A DNA stretch of 64,000 nucleotides, from positions 3,596,001 to 3,660,000 of the forward strand of contig NZ_CP101987.1 in assembly GCF_024508315.1 (NCBI RefSeq), in the 5' to 3' direction. This document shows positions 35,131 through 46,168 of the stretch, piece after piece. Under the pieces are notes generated by a model. It saw only the letters and a list, made by a program, of their open reading frames with translations. It searched no databases and had not been told where the DNA came from. This DNA is from Cellulomonas xiejunii (GTDB lineage: Bacteria; Actinomycetota; Actinomycetes; Actinomycetales; Cellulomonadaceae). The first letter of the stretch is position 1; each line of letters starts with the position of its first letter. Both the position numbers and the translations under genes were made by a program.

Positions 35131-35631
35131 TCAGCCGAGCGCGGTCACCGCGTCCGCGACGACACGGTCGGCCGGCCCTGCCACGTGGACGACCACGCCG
35201 TCCTCGTCCGGACCGAGGGGCTCGAGCGTCGCGAGCTGCGACTCCAGCAGGCTCGGGGGCATCCAGTGACCGCTGCGGAGCGCAACCCGCTCGCGCAGGG
35301 CGTCGGCGGGCACGTCGAGCAGCACGAAGCGCACGCGGCCGTGCGCCTGGCTCAGCACGTCGCGGTAGGCGCGACGAAGCGCGGAGCACGCGACCACCGT
35401 GGAGGTGCCGGCCGCCGCGTGGGCGCTCATGGCGTCGCGCACGGTCTGCAGCCAGGGCCACCGGTCGTCGTCGTCCAGCGGGGTCCCGGCGGTCATCTTG
35501 GCCACGTTGACGTCCGGGTGCAGGTCGTCACCCTCGAGGAACGGGCGGGCGAGCTGCTCGGCCACCGCCTGACCCACGGTCGACTTGCCGGTACCGGACA
35601 CACCCATGACCACCACGTGCTCGACGTCCAC
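35131..35631 (-). CDS. gntK: Gluconokinase
   Basis: This 166-aa kinase phosphorylates gluconate to 6-phosphogluconate, feeding the pentose phosphate pathway. The P-loop GVSGTGKST is at about 10-18, EGDDLHP at about 33-39 binds substrate, ACSALRRAYRD is in the middle, and SGHWMPPSLLESQLATLE is the lid and C-terminal signature. Length is typical. GTG 35631 is the likely start. A 17-base tandem duplication (35103-35136) covers the stop codon. No gluconate permease adjoins it. Confidence 0.92.
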   Translation of the reverse strand: MDVEHVVVMGVSGTGKSTVGQAVAEQLARPFLEGDDLHPDVNVAKMTAGTPLDDDDRWPWLQTVRDAMSAHAAAGTSTVVACSALRRAYRDVLSQAHGRVRFVLLDVPADALRERVALRSGHWMPPSLLESQLATLEPLGPDEDGVVVHVAGPADRVVADAVTALG

Positions 35632-35727
35632 GCGCCTACCCTGCCACGCCCGCACCCCGGGCCGAGCCCGCACCCCGAGCCGACCGGGCCCGGGCGCGTA
35701 GGCGCCGGGTCCCGGTCGGCGGGTGCC

Positions 35728-36072
35728 TCAGGCGTGCCGCGTCTCGGGGTTGGCGTCGTCGGCGTCGACCAGCGGGCCGTCGGTCGGCTCCCACGACGAC
35801 GTGTCGAACGACCGCTCGCCGTCCGACTCGTCCGACGAGCCGGAGAACCTCGACTTCGCGGTCGACACCGCCTTGTCCTTCAGTGCGCCGCCCTGCGTCT
35901 TGGCGAACTCTGTCGCCGCGTGCTCGGCGTCGTGGACGTAGCCCTGGAGGCGGGGGTCGTTCCACGTGTCCGACGCCCAGGTCTTGATCTTCTCGAACTG
36001 CTGACGGCCGGCACGGGTACCCATCAGGTAGCCGACCCCGGCGCCGAGCACGAACGTGAGCTTGCCCTTCAT
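35728..36072 (-). CDS. YtxH-like small membrane-anchored protein
   Basis: This 114-aa protein begins with a short glycine-rich hydrophobic segment (TFVLGAGVGYLMGTRAG, about 5-21), the YtxH signature. An amphipathic helical middle (FEKIKTWASDTWND, then TEFAKTQGGALKDKAV) and an acidic tail follow. YtxH proteins are linked to general or envelope stress in Bacillus but have no biochemical function assigned. ATG 36072 has GGAGG upstream. Confidence 0.78.
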   Translation of the reverse strand: MKGKLTFVLGAGVGYLMGTRAGRQQFEKIKTWASDTWNDPRLQGYVHDAEHAATEFAKTQGGALKDKAVSTAKSRFSGSSDESDGERSFDTSSWEPTDGPLVDADDANPETRHA

Positions 36073-36141
36073 GGGTGTCCTCCTTCGCACCGGCCGCTGC
36101 GGACCGGTGGTCGTGTGGTCGTACGAGGGCGGGCGGGCGGA

Positions 36142-36170
36142 CCGGTGGGCGACGAGTCGTCGCCCACCGG
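36142..36170. repeat. Perfect 29-base palindrome between divergent genes
   Basis: CCGGTGGGCGACGA (36142-36155) and TCGTCGCCCACCGG (36157-36170) flank a single G. It lies 70 bases before the YtxH-like start and 160 bases before the permease start, so it may be an operator or a 5'-leader hairpin. No regulator is encoded beside it. Confidence 0.7.
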
Positions 36171-36329
36171 GCCACGTCGCCGGAGGCACCGAGCGTAGGG
36201 CCGCGGCGGCCCGCCCGCGCGGTGAGCGCCGTGGTCGTCGACGCCGCCGGGCTCGACGCGCGGCTTCCGCGCGGCGGCGCGAGACTGACGAGCAGACCGG
36301 CCGTCCGGCCGGCTGACCCGGAGGCTGCC

Positions 36330-37721
36330 ATGGTCGCCACCTCGCCCGCCCGGACCCCGGCGCTCAAGCGCTCGGTCGGCCGCCGGATGCTGCTGGTCTT
36401 CGTCATCGGCGACATCCTCGGCGCCGGTATCTACGCCCTCACCGGCAAGGTCGCCGGACAGGTCGGCGGGGCCATCTGGATCCCGTTCGTGCTCGCGTTC
36501 GGGCTCGCGGCCCTGACAGCCACCGCGTACGCCGAGCTCGTCGGCCGCTACCCTCGCGCGGCCGGGGCCGCGGTGTACGCGCAGCGCGCGTTCGGGCGGC
36601 CGTTCGTGACGTTCCTCGTGGCGTTCGCCGTGCTCATGAGTGGCATCACGAGCGCCAGCGCGGCGGCGCGGGCCTTCGGCGGCGACTACCTGGCCGAGCT
36701 CGTCACCGTCCCGACGCTCGTCGCCGCATGGGTGTTCGTGCTGGTCATCGCGGTCGTCAACGCCGTCGGCGTCTCGGAGTCCGTCCGCGTGAACCTCGTC
36801 CTCACCGCGATCGAGGTCACGGGGCTCGCGGTGATCCTCGTCATCGGCGCCCGCGCGTTCCTGTCCGGCGAGGGCGACCCGGGCCGGGCCATGACGCTCA
36901 GCAGCGACGGGCCGGTGTGGATGGCCGTGCTGGGCGGCACCGCCCTGGCCTTCTACGCGCTGCTCGGCTTCGAGGACTCCGTCAACCTGGCGGAGGAGTG
37001 CCAGCACCCGCGCAGCGACTTCCCGCGCGCGCTGTTCGGCGGGATCCTCGTCGCCGGCGTGGTCTACCTCGCGGTCGCGTTCACGACGTCGATGCTCGTC
37101 GACACCGCGACGCTCGCCGAGTCCACCGGGCCGCTGCTGGAGGTGGTGCGGGTCGCGGGCCTGGTGTTCCCACCGTGGCTGTTCGCGATCATCGCGCTCG
37201 TCGCGGTGTCGAACACCGCGCTCATCAACATGATCATGGCGTCCCGCGTGGTCTACGGGATGTCACGCGAGGGCATCGTGCCGGGGTGGCTGGGCCGTGT
37301 GGACCGGCGCCGCCGGACACCGTGGGTCGCGATCGCCTTCACGACCGTCATCTCGCTCACCCTCGTCAGCACGGGCGACCTGTCGGGCCTGGCGGACACC
37401 ACCGTGCTGCTCCTGCTGCTCGTCTTCGCCGTGGTCAACGTCTCGGTGCTCGTGCTGCGGCGACGACCCGAGGACCGCGACGCCCGGATCGACGGCGACG
37501 GGCCGCGCGGCTTCCGGGCCCCCACGTGGGCGCCCGTCCTGGGGGCGATCGTCTCGCTCGTCCTCGCGTCCCCGCTGACGGGACGCTCGATCGACGTGTA
37601 CGCGCGCGCCGGGCTGCTGCTCGGCATCGGCGTCGTGCTGTACGTCGTCAACCGGCTGTTCGTCAGGCCCGCCCGGCAGGCGGAGGCGGTCGACGCCTCC
37701 GCCACGACCGACACGCCCTGA
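36330..37721 (+). CDS. APC-superfamily amino acid permease
   Basis: This 463-aa permease has twelve helices. Helix 1 has the APC substrate motif GDILGAGIYALTG (about 26-38), and GFEDSVNLAEECQHPRSDFPRALF is at about 223-246 in the helix 6-7 loop. The sequence resembles YcaM/CAT-like amino acid/polyamine transporters; substrate unknown. ATG 36330 follows GGAGG. The antiporter gene starts 25 bases after its stop, so the two are probably one transcript. Confidence 0.87.
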   Translation: MVATSPARTPALKRSVGRRMLLVFVIGDILGAGIYALTGKVAGQVGGAIWIPFVLAFGLAALTATAYAELVGRYPRAAGAAVYAQRAFGRPFVTFLVAFAVLMSGITSASAAARAFGGDYLAELVTVPTLVAAWVFVLVIAVVNAVGVSESVRVNLVLTAIEVTGLAVILVIGARAFLSGEGDPGRAMTLSSDGPVWMAVLGGTALAFYALLGFEDSVNLAEECQHPRSDFPRALFGGILVAGVVYLAVAFTTSMLVDTATLAESTGPLLEVVRVAGLVFPPWLFAIIALVAVSNTALINMIMASRVVYGMSREGIVPGWLGRVDRRRRTPWVAIAFTTVISLTLVSTGDLSGLADTTVLLLLLVFAVVNVSVLVLRRRPEDRDARIDGDGPRGFRAPTWAPVLGAIVSLVLASPLTGRSIDVYARAGLLLGIGVVLYVVNRLFVRPARQAEAVDASATTDTP

Positions 37722-37746
37722 GCAGGGCCCTGCCGTGAGGTGACGC

Positions 37747-39477
37747 ATGGACGACCCGGTCGCGCTCGCCGTCCTCGCCGTCCTGGTGATCGTGGCCGTG
37801 ACGTCGTTCGCCCCCCGCGTCGGGGTCGCCGCGCCGCTGCTGCTCGTACTCATCGGGATGGGTGTGAGCCTGCTGCCGTTCGTGCCGGCGATCGAGGTCG
37901 AGCCCGAGCTGATCCTCGCCGTCGTGCTGCCGCCCCTGCTGTACTCGTCGGCCACCAACATTCCGACCATGGACTTCCGGCGGGACTTCCGGACGATCTC
38001 CGCGTTCTCCGTCGTGCTGGTGGTGGTCTCCGCAGTCGTCGTCGGGTTCGTCCTGGACCGGCTCGTGCCGGGGATGGGTCTGGCCACCGGCATCGCGGTC
38101 GGCGCCGTCGTCAGCCCCACCGACGCGGTCGCGACGTCGGTCGTCCGCAAGGCCGGCGTCTCACCGCGCATCGTCACCGTCCTGGAGGGCGAGTCGCTGC
38201 TCAACGACGCGTCCGCGCTGGTGCTGCTGCGCTCCGCCATCGTCGCGACGGCCGGGACCGTGTCGCTGTGGGGCGTCGCCGCGGACTTCGTGTACGCCGC
38301 GGTCGTGGCGGTCGTCGTCGGGTACGTCGTGGGACGCCTGCACGTCTGGGCCCGCGGTCACCTGAGCCAGACGACGTCGAACGTCGCGCTGTCGTTCGTC
38401 GTGCCGTTCGTGGCGTTCCTGCCTGCGGAGCACCTGGGCGCCTCGGGGCTCGTCGCGGCGGTCACCGCGGGACTGGTCACCGGGCGTGCCGCGCCGCGGG
38501 CGCTGCGGGCCCGGGACCGTGTCACCGAGCACGCGGTGTGGCGCACGATCGAGCTGCTGCTCGAGGGTGCGGTGTTCCTCGTCATGGGCCTCGAGGTGTT
38601 CGCCCTGGTGGAGGACGTGGAGCAGGTGCACGGCAGCGTGTGGACGGCCCTCGGGCTCGGCGCGGTCACCGCGACGCTCGTCGTCGCGCTGCGGTCCGTG
38701 TTCGTCGCGTGGTCCGTGTGGGAGCTGTCGCGTCGGGCCGACCGCAACCCGCAGGTGCGGGACTGGCTGACGCACGCCCAGGCGCGCCTCGACGCGGGCG
38801 AGCCGGTCGCACCGCCGCCCGGCAGGGTGCGCGGCCGCCGCGGCCGCACCCCCGCGCAGGGCGCCGAGGCCCGCAGGCGCGTGCGCCGGCGCATCGCCGA
38901 CATCGACTACCTGACGGCCGAGCGGTTCGGGCCGCGTGAGGGGGTCGTCCTGGTCTGGGCAGGCATGCGTGGCGTCGTGACGCTGGCGGCGGCACAGTCC
39001 CTGCCGTCCGACACACCGCAGAGGTCGCTGCTGGTCCTGGTGGCGTTCGTCGTCGCGGCCGGCACGCTGCTCGTCCAAGGCGCCACGCTGCCGTGGGTCG
39101 TGCGGCGCCTGGACCTGACGGGCCGCGAGGAGGACGACCGCGAGGCACTCGCCGCGCTGCACGCCGAGCTGCGCCGGGCCGCCGTCGAACGCCTCGACGA
39201 CCCGCGCCTGCGGCAGGCCGACGGCACGCCCTACCCGCCGTCCGCGATCGAGCAGGTCCGCGATCGCATGATCGCCCTCGACGCCGCGGCCGAGGAGGAC
39301 GCCGAGCTGGCCGCGCGGGACCGGGCCACCGACCTGCGGCTGCAAGGGCTCGTCCTGCAGGCGCAGCGGGCCGAGCTGCTGCACCAGCGCGAGCTCGGCA
39401 CGTACCCGTCGGCGGCGCTGCGACGTGCGCTGGCGGAGCTCGACGCCGTGCAGATCGGGCTCGAGCTGCGGTCGTGA
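37747..39477 (+). CDS. Na+/H+ antiporter (CPA1 family)
   Basis: This 576-aa antiporter has an N-terminal membrane domain of about twelve helices (1-440), including PTDAVATSVVRKAG and GESLLNDASALVLL. The aspartates in those two blocks are the cation-binding site of CPA1 NhaP/NHE proteins. A basic cytoplasmic insert (about 330-385) and a C-terminal helical domain (about 450-576) probably regulate activity by pH or ligand. The length is close to bacterial NhaP/YjcE proteins. Likely roles are pH and sodium homeostasis. Confidence 0.9.
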   Translation: MDDPVALAVLAVLVIVAVTSFAPRVGVAAPLLLVLIGMGVSLLPFVPAIEVEPELILAVVLPPLLYSSATNIPTMDFRRDFRTISAFSVVLVVVSAVVVGFVLDRLVPGMGLATGIAVGAVVSPTDAVATSVVRKAGVSPRIVTVLEGESLLNDASALVLLRSAIVATAGTVSLWGVAADFVYAAVVAVVVGYVVGRLHVWARGHLSQTTSNVALSFVVPFVAFLPAEHLGASGLVAAVTAGLVTGRAAPRALRARDRVTEHAVWRTIELLLEGAVFLVMGLEVFALVEDVEQVHGSVWTALGLGAVTATLVVALRSVFVAWSVWELSRRADRNPQVRDWLTHAQARLDAGEPVAPPPGRVRGRRGRTPAQGAEARRRVRRRIADIDYLTAERFGPREGVVLVWAGMRGVVTLAAAQSLPSDTPQRSLLVLVAFVVAAGTLLVQGATLPWVVRRLDLTGREEDDREALAALHAELRRAAVERLDDPRLRQADGTPYPPSAIEQVRDRMIALDAAAEEDAELAARDRATDLRLQGLVLQAQRAELLHQRELGTYPSAALRRALAELDAVQIGLELRS

Positions 39478-39492
39478 CCCTGACCGGCCCGG

Positions 39493-39816
39493 TCAGGTGC
39501 CCGGCCGCGGCAGGTCGGCGAACCAGGTCCGCGCGGCCTGCTCGGCACCGTGCAGCAGCTCCACCACCGCCGCCTGCGCGGCCGGGTCCACGTGCAGCAG
39601 TCCGGCGACGACACCGGCGGCGGCGGACGTCGTCAGGAGCGCGAGCGCCATGTCCCGGACGACGTGCCCGCGGCGGACCGTGCCGTGCCGTGCCGCGGAC
39701 GCGGCGCCGCCCGAGCGGGTGTGCTGCGGTGGGCGCACCCACTCGGGGTCACGCGCGTGGTGCGCGGTCGCACGCCGGGGACGACCCTGTCCGCGGCGAT
39801 CGACGATGGTCGCCAT
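39493..39816 (-). CDS. Hypothetical protein
   Basis: The 107-aa product is unrecognised. The first ~50 residues are basic and low-complexity; the last ~55 contain one hydrophobic stretch (MALALLTTSAAAGVVAGLLHV) and an amphipathic helix (AVVELLHGAEQAARTWF). ATG 39816 has TAGTTT exactly six bases upstream, matching the leaderless pattern of neighbouring genes and arguing that it is real. It is convergent with the antiporter. Confidence 0.5.
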   Translation of the reverse strand: MATIVDRRGQGRPRRATAHHARDPEWVRPPQHTRSGGAASAARHGTVRRGHVVRDMALALLTTSAAAGVVAGLLHVDPAAQAAVVELLHGAEQAARTWFADLPRPGT

Positions 39817-39822
39817 CTGCGC

Positions 39823-39828
39823 AAACTA
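39823..39828 (-). promoter_or_regulatory. Leaderless -10 hexamer of the hypothetical gene
   Basis: TAGTTT on the minus strand ends six bases before ATG 39816. Confidence 0.5.
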
Positions 39829-39923
39829 GACATCTCGCCCACCGGAGCGCACCCCCTGACGGCGATTCGGCCACAGACTCACCTGGACGAGTGACCTGAT
39901 CGAGCCCGTCCGCCGGGGCGGCG

Positions 39924-42287
<2,364 letters not shown>

Positions 42288-42318
42288 CAGTCCTCCAGGG
42301 CGGGAGCGGGCGCTGCCC

Positions 42319-42324
42319 AGCGTA
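42319..42324 (-). promoter_or_regulatory. Likely -10 of the UvrA2 gene
   Basis: TACGCT on the minus strand, 31 bases upstream of ATG 42287. This gives a short leader that contains the Shine-Dalgarno sequence. Confidence 0.4.
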
Positions 42325-42457
42325 GGACCGGCCTCCGACGCCCGGCTTCCTCGTTCCTGACCGGCTGCGCACCCGGCTCCTGCGCGCCGCCTCGCCTCGC
42401 CGCCCGCCCTGGTGCGTGGCACGCTCCTGGACGGACGCCCCGGCGTGAGGAGAGCAC

Positions 42458-44569
42458 GTGCACGGACCGACGGACGACACGATCGACGAGCAGGGGCCCC
42501 TCGACACGCACGCAGCACGCCTGTCCCTGCTCGACTCGGCGGCGCAGGCGGCCGGGCTCGGCACCTTCCGGTGGGACCTGGCCACGGGCTCCCTGCAGTG
42601 GGACGCGACCCTGCTGGAGGCCTTCGGCTACGACGAGGAGTCGTTCAGCGGCACGATCGGGGCCTTCGACGCCCGGCTGCACCCCGGGGACGTCGCGTCG
42701 GTGTCCGCCGCGCTCGAGTCCGCCATCTCCGCGTGCGGCGTGTACCAGGCCGAGTTCCGCGTGCTGCAGCCCGACGGCACGGTGCGCTGGCTCGCGGCGC
42801 GCGGGCGGGCGCTGGCGGGGCCGTCCGGGCAGGCGGCCCACCTCATCGGCGTCACGACCGACACCACGGTGCTGCGGGAGCGGGACCTGCAGGTCCAGCA
42901 GATCCTCGAGGACATGTCGACCGGCTACTTCTGGCTCGACGCGGACTGGCGGTTCGGGTACGTCAACGCGGAGGCCGAGCTCATCCTGGCGAGCACCCGC
43001 GCGGACCTGCTGGGCGGTGTGATCTGGGACCTGTTCCCCGCCGCGGTCGGCACCCCGTTCGAGGAGCACTACCGCGGTGCCGCGCGCACCGGGGAGCCGC
43101 GGGTGTTCGACGCCTACTACCCCGCCCCGCTCGACGCCTGGTACGAGGTCCGGGCCGACCCCGAACGCGGCGGCGTCGCCGTGTACTTCACCGACGTCAC
43201 CGAGCGGCACCGGGCTCTCGAGCATGCGGAGCGGGGACGCGCGCGCTCGGACCTCCTCGCGCGGGTCGCCGGTGTGCTGGCCGACGCCGTCGAGCCGGTC
43301 CAGGCACTGGACGCCGTCCTGCCGCACCTGGTCCCGGAGGTCGCCGACTTCGCCATCGCGAGTCTCCTGGAGGAGGGGCCGGGTCCGTGGCGCAGCCGCC
43401 TGCACGACGTGGCCGCCCGGCACGCGGACCCGGACCAGCAGCCGGTGCTGGACGAGTACCGGGCCCTGCGCGTGCCGGCGCTGTCCCGCACGTCCCTGGT
43501 CGCCGAGGTGCTCACGACGTCGCACCCCGCGATGCGCTATGGCGCGCCGTCGCTGGAGGACATCGTGCACCCCGGCCCGGTGCGCGACCTGCTGGGCCGG
43601 CTGGCACCCGAGACGCTCATGGTCCTGCCGCTGCGCGGGCGGGGGCACACCCGCGGCGTCGTCACGCTGGCACGCGGCGCCGACCGCGAGGGCTTCACGG
43701 ACGACGACGTGACCGCGCTGCGCGACGTGACGGCCCAGATGGGTCTCGCGCTCGACAACGCCCACCTGCACACCGCCCGGCGCGACCTCGCCGAGGAGCT
43801 GCAGCGCAGCCTGCTCACCGAGCTGCCGGAGCCGGACCACCTCCAGCTCGTGGCGCGCTACGTGCCCGCGTCGACCGGCACGCAGATCGGCGGTGACTGG
43901 TACGACGCGTTCCTGCTGCGTGACGGCTGCACGTGCCTGGTGATCGGGGACGTCACGGGCCACGACCTGCAGGCCGCGGTGAAGATGGCGCAGATCCGCA
44001 ACGTCCTGCGCGGTGGTGCGCACGCCGTCGTGCAGCCGCCCGCGGCGATCCTGTCGGCCTTCGACTGGGCGGCGCAGGACCTGGCGATCGGGGGGTTCAG
44101 CACGGCGGTCCTCGCGCGACTCGAGCAGCCCCCGGAGCTGGTCGCGCAGGGCAGCCGCGTCCTGCGGTGGTCGAACGCGGGCCACCTGCCGCCGCTGCTG
44201 GTGCAGCCCGACGGCCGCGCGGAGCTGCTGCGCCGCCCGAGCGACCTGCTGCTGGGCCTGCGCAAGCACACCGAGCGGCACGACCACACCGTGGTCGTCG
44301 AGCCCGGCGCGACGATCCTGCTGTACACGGACGGCCTCGTCGAGCGTCGTGGCGAGCGCCTCCACGTCAGCCTGGAGCGGCTGCGCACGTGCTGCGAGCG
44401 CCTGGCGAACCTGCCGCTGGAGGAGTTCTGCGACGCGGTGGTGGCCGAGCTCGCGCCGTCGCACGACGACGACGTGGCGATGCTGGCCGTGCGTGCCTTC
44501 CCGCAGGACGAGCCGCGTCCGCCCGAGGCCGGCCCCGAGCACCTGCCCGGGGAGCAGCCGGAGTGGTGA
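42458..44569 (+). CDS. PAS-PAS-GAF-PP2C (SpoIIE/RsbU-type) phosphatase
   Basis: This 703-aa regulator has two PAS domains (about 35-130 and 145-255), a GAF domain (about 265-440) and a C-terminal PP2C/SpoIIE phosphatase domain (about 455-690). Metal-binding aspartates lie in GGDWYDAF, VIGDVTGHD, LYTDGLVE and HDDDVAM. Such proteins dephosphorylate anti-anti-sigma factors in response to ligands or redox. No kinase, antagonist or sigma gene lies nearby, so the partner is elsewhere. GTG 42458 has GAGGAGA upstream. Confidence 0.88.
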   Translation: MHGPTDDTIDEQGPLDTHAARLSLLDSAAQAAGLGTFRWDLATGSLQWDATLLEAFGYDEESFSGTIGAFDARLHPGDVASVSAALESAISACGVYQAEFRVLQPDGTVRWLAARGRALAGPSGQAAHLIGVTTDTTVLRERDLQVQQILEDMSTGYFWLDADWRFGYVNAEAELILASTRADLLGGVIWDLFPAAVGTPFEEHYRGAARTGEPRVFDAYYPAPLDAWYEVRADPERGGVAVYFTDVTERHRALEHAERGRARSDLLARVAGVLADAVEPVQALDAVLPHLVPEVADFAIASLLEEGPGPWRSRLHDVAARHADPDQQPVLDEYRALRVPALSRTSLVAEVLTTSHPAMRYGAPSLEDIVHPGPVRDLLGRLAPETLMVLPLRGRGHTRGVVTLARGADREGFTDDDVTALRDVTAQMGLALDNAHLHTARRDLAEELQRSLLTELPEPDHLQLVARYVPASTGTQIGGDWYDAFLLRDGCTCLVIGDVTGHDLQAAVKMAQIRNVLRGGAHAVVQPPAAILSAFDWAAQDLAIGGFSTAVLARLEQPPELVAQGSRVLRWSNAGHLPPLLVQPDGRAELLRRPSDLLLGLRKHTERHDHTVVVEPGATILLYTDGLVERRGERLHVSLERLRTCCERLANLPLEEFCDAVVAELAPSHDDDVAMLAVRAFPQDEPRPPEAGPEHLPGEQPEW

Positions 44570-44590
44570 CCCGCGCCCGCGGCGCGTTGG

Positions 44591-44619
44591 TTGACGGTGC
44601 AAGTAATTCCCCGTAGCCT
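44591..44619 (+). promoter_or_regulatory. Promoter of the catechol-dioxygenase-like gene
   Basis: TTGACG (44591-44596) and TAGCCT (44614-44619) are separated by 17 bases. This is the best sigma-70-type promoter in the window. The A/T content here is well above the surroundings. Confidence 0.7.
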
Positions 44620-44622
44620 GTG

Positions 44623-44636
44623 GTTGTCACGACAAC
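44623..44636. promoter_or_regulatory. Palindromic operator over the transcription start
   Basis: GTTGTCACGACAAC is a perfect inverted repeat around two central bases, extended by TGTG/TACA flanks. It begins four bases after the -10, over the expected start site, so a bound protein would block transcription. The form fits a MarR-family repressor, the class that controls similar dioxygenases elsewhere. Confidence 0.65.
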
Positions 44637-44655
44637 TACAGGTCCGGAGACGACG

Positions 44656-45582
44656 ATGACCACGCCGACCGCACGCCCCACCGACGAGGCCGTCCTCGCC
44701 CCCACCACCTCGATGGACGCCGTCACGCTGCACGTCGGCGACCTCGAGGGGATGTCGACCTACTACGCGAACGCCATCGCGCTCGAGCCGCTCGAGGAGC
44801 GCGCACGCGGCCGTCAGGTCCACCGCGTGCTCGGCCGCGGCACCACGCCCATGCTGCGCCTCGTCCACACCCCCGACCTGCCGGCGGTCGACCCCCGTCA
44901 GGCCGGCCTGTTCCACACCGCGTTCCTCTTCGACGACGCCGCGAGCCTGTCCGCGACCGTCTACCGCGCCGCGCAGGACCCGCGCAGCCGGTTCGTCGGG
45001 TCGAGCGACCACCTCGTCTCCGAGGCGTTCTACTTCACCGACCCCGAGGGCAACGGCATCGAGCTGTACACCGACCGGGACCGCGACCTGTGGCTGCATC
45101 GCGACGGCAACGTCGTCATGGCCACCGAGCACCTCGACCCGAACGCGTACCTGCGCGAGCACCTGTCGCAGGAGGCCGTCGACGCCGGGCCCGCGCTCGC
45201 CGGGCGGGTCGGCCACGTGCACCTGCAGGTCGGTGACATCGCGGCGGCGGAGTCGTTCTACCTCGACGCCCTGGGCTTCGAGGCCACCGTGCGCGGCTAC
45301 CCCGGTGCGCTGTTCGCGTCGGCGGGCGGCTACCACCACCACGTCGCGATGAACACGTGGAACAGCAAGGGCGCGGGCCCGCGCGCCTCGACGCTCGGCC
45401 TCGGGGACGTCGCGGTGACGGTCCCGGGACGCGAGGACCTCGACGCGCTCGCGGCCCGCCTGCGTACGCGCGGCCTGGCCTTCGCCGACGACGGCCGCGC
45501 GATCACGCTGCGCGACCCGTGGGACACCCAGGTCACGGTCTCGGTGCCGGGCACGACCACGGCGGACCTGCTCGCCCGCTGA
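44656..45582 (+). CDS. Two-domain VOC protein, catechol 2,3-dioxygenase-like
   Basis: This 308-aa protein has two vicinal-oxygen-chelate modules. The first has MDAVTLHVGD, LFHTAFLF and GNGIELYTDR; the second has VGHVHLQVGD and YHHHVAMNTW. The spacing matches CatE/MhqE-like ring-cleavage dioxygenases involved in hydroquinone or catechol detoxification. Metal ligands are probably the His of VHLQV, the His of HHHV and a late acidic residue, but the last is not certain. ATG 44656 sits 30 bases after the expected transcription start, behind an AGGTCCGGAGACG leader. Confidence 0.88.
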   Translation: MTTPTARPTDEAVLAPTTSMDAVTLHVGDLEGMSTYYANAIALEPLEERARGRQVHRVLGRGTTPMLRLVHTPDLPAVDPRQAGLFHTAFLFDDAASLSATVYRAAQDPRSRFVGSSDHLVSEAFYFTDPEGNGIELYTDRDRDLWLHRDGNVVMATEHLDPNAYLREHLSQEAVDAGPALAGRVGHVHLQVGDIAAAESFYLDALGFEATVRGYPGALFASAGGYHHHVAMNTWNSKGAGPRASTLGLGDVAVTVPGREDLDALAARLRTRGLAFADDGRAITLRDPWDTQVTVSVPGTTTADLLAR

Positions 45583-45626
45583 CGCCCGCGCCGGACCCGC
45601 GCCGGGCCCGCGTCAGTGCCGCTTCG

Positions 45627-46148
45627 TCACAGCCGCTTCTCCAGCAGGAGGACGTCGAGCCACGTGCCGGCGAGCGGGCCGTGCGCCATGAGCCCCAGCC
45701 GCTCGCGCGTGCCGACGACCCGGAAGCCGGCGGCCGCGTGCAGCGCCAGGCTCGCGGCGTTCTGCGGGAAGACGCCGCCCTGCACCGTCCAGATGCCGCC
45801 GTCGCGTGCGGAGGCGAGCAACCGCTCGAGCAAGGCGCGCCCGACACCACGGCCGCGGGCGGCGGGCGCGACGTAGACGGAGTGCTCCACGACCCCCGCG
45901 TAGACGCGGCGGCGCGACACCGGCGAGACGGCGACCCATCCGACGACGTCGCCGTCGTCCAGCGCGACGAAGCGGTGCTCGGGCAGGTGCCCGGCGTCGA
46001 ACTCGTCCCAGGTCGGCGGCTGCGGCTCGAACGTCGCGAGGCCGGTGGCGATGCCCGCGGCGAGGACGTCCAGGACCGCGGACGCGTGCGCGGGGCGCAT
46101 CGGGGCGACGGAGAGCGTCGACGTCACCGGGTGCGGGTCGGGTGGCAT
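45627..46148 (-). CDS. GNAT acetyltransferase, phosphinothricin-acetyltransferase-like
   Basis: This 173-aa GNAT protein has the acetyl-CoA loop RGRGVGRALLERLL (about 98-111), preceded by YAGVVEHSVYVAP, which is typical of the PAT/Pat-like subgroup that acetylates phosphinothricin, methionine sulfoximine or related amino groups. GIWTVQGGVFPQNAASLALH follows. The substrate is unknown. ATG 46148 is used; a CATCAT hexamer six bases upstream could give a leaderless message. It lies 20 bases downstream of the tetR gene and may be cotranscribed with it. Confidence 0.83.
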   Translation of the reverse strand: MPPDPHPVTSTLSVAPMRPAHASAVLDVLAAGIATGLATFEPQPPTWDEFDAGHLPEHRFVALDDGDVVGWVAVSPVSRRRVYAGVVEHSVYVAPAARGRGVGRALLERLLASARDGGIWTVQGGVFPQNAASLALHAAAGFRVVGTRERLGLMAHGPLAGTWLDVLLLEKRL

Positions 46149-46168
46149 GGACCCATGATGCGCGGCCC

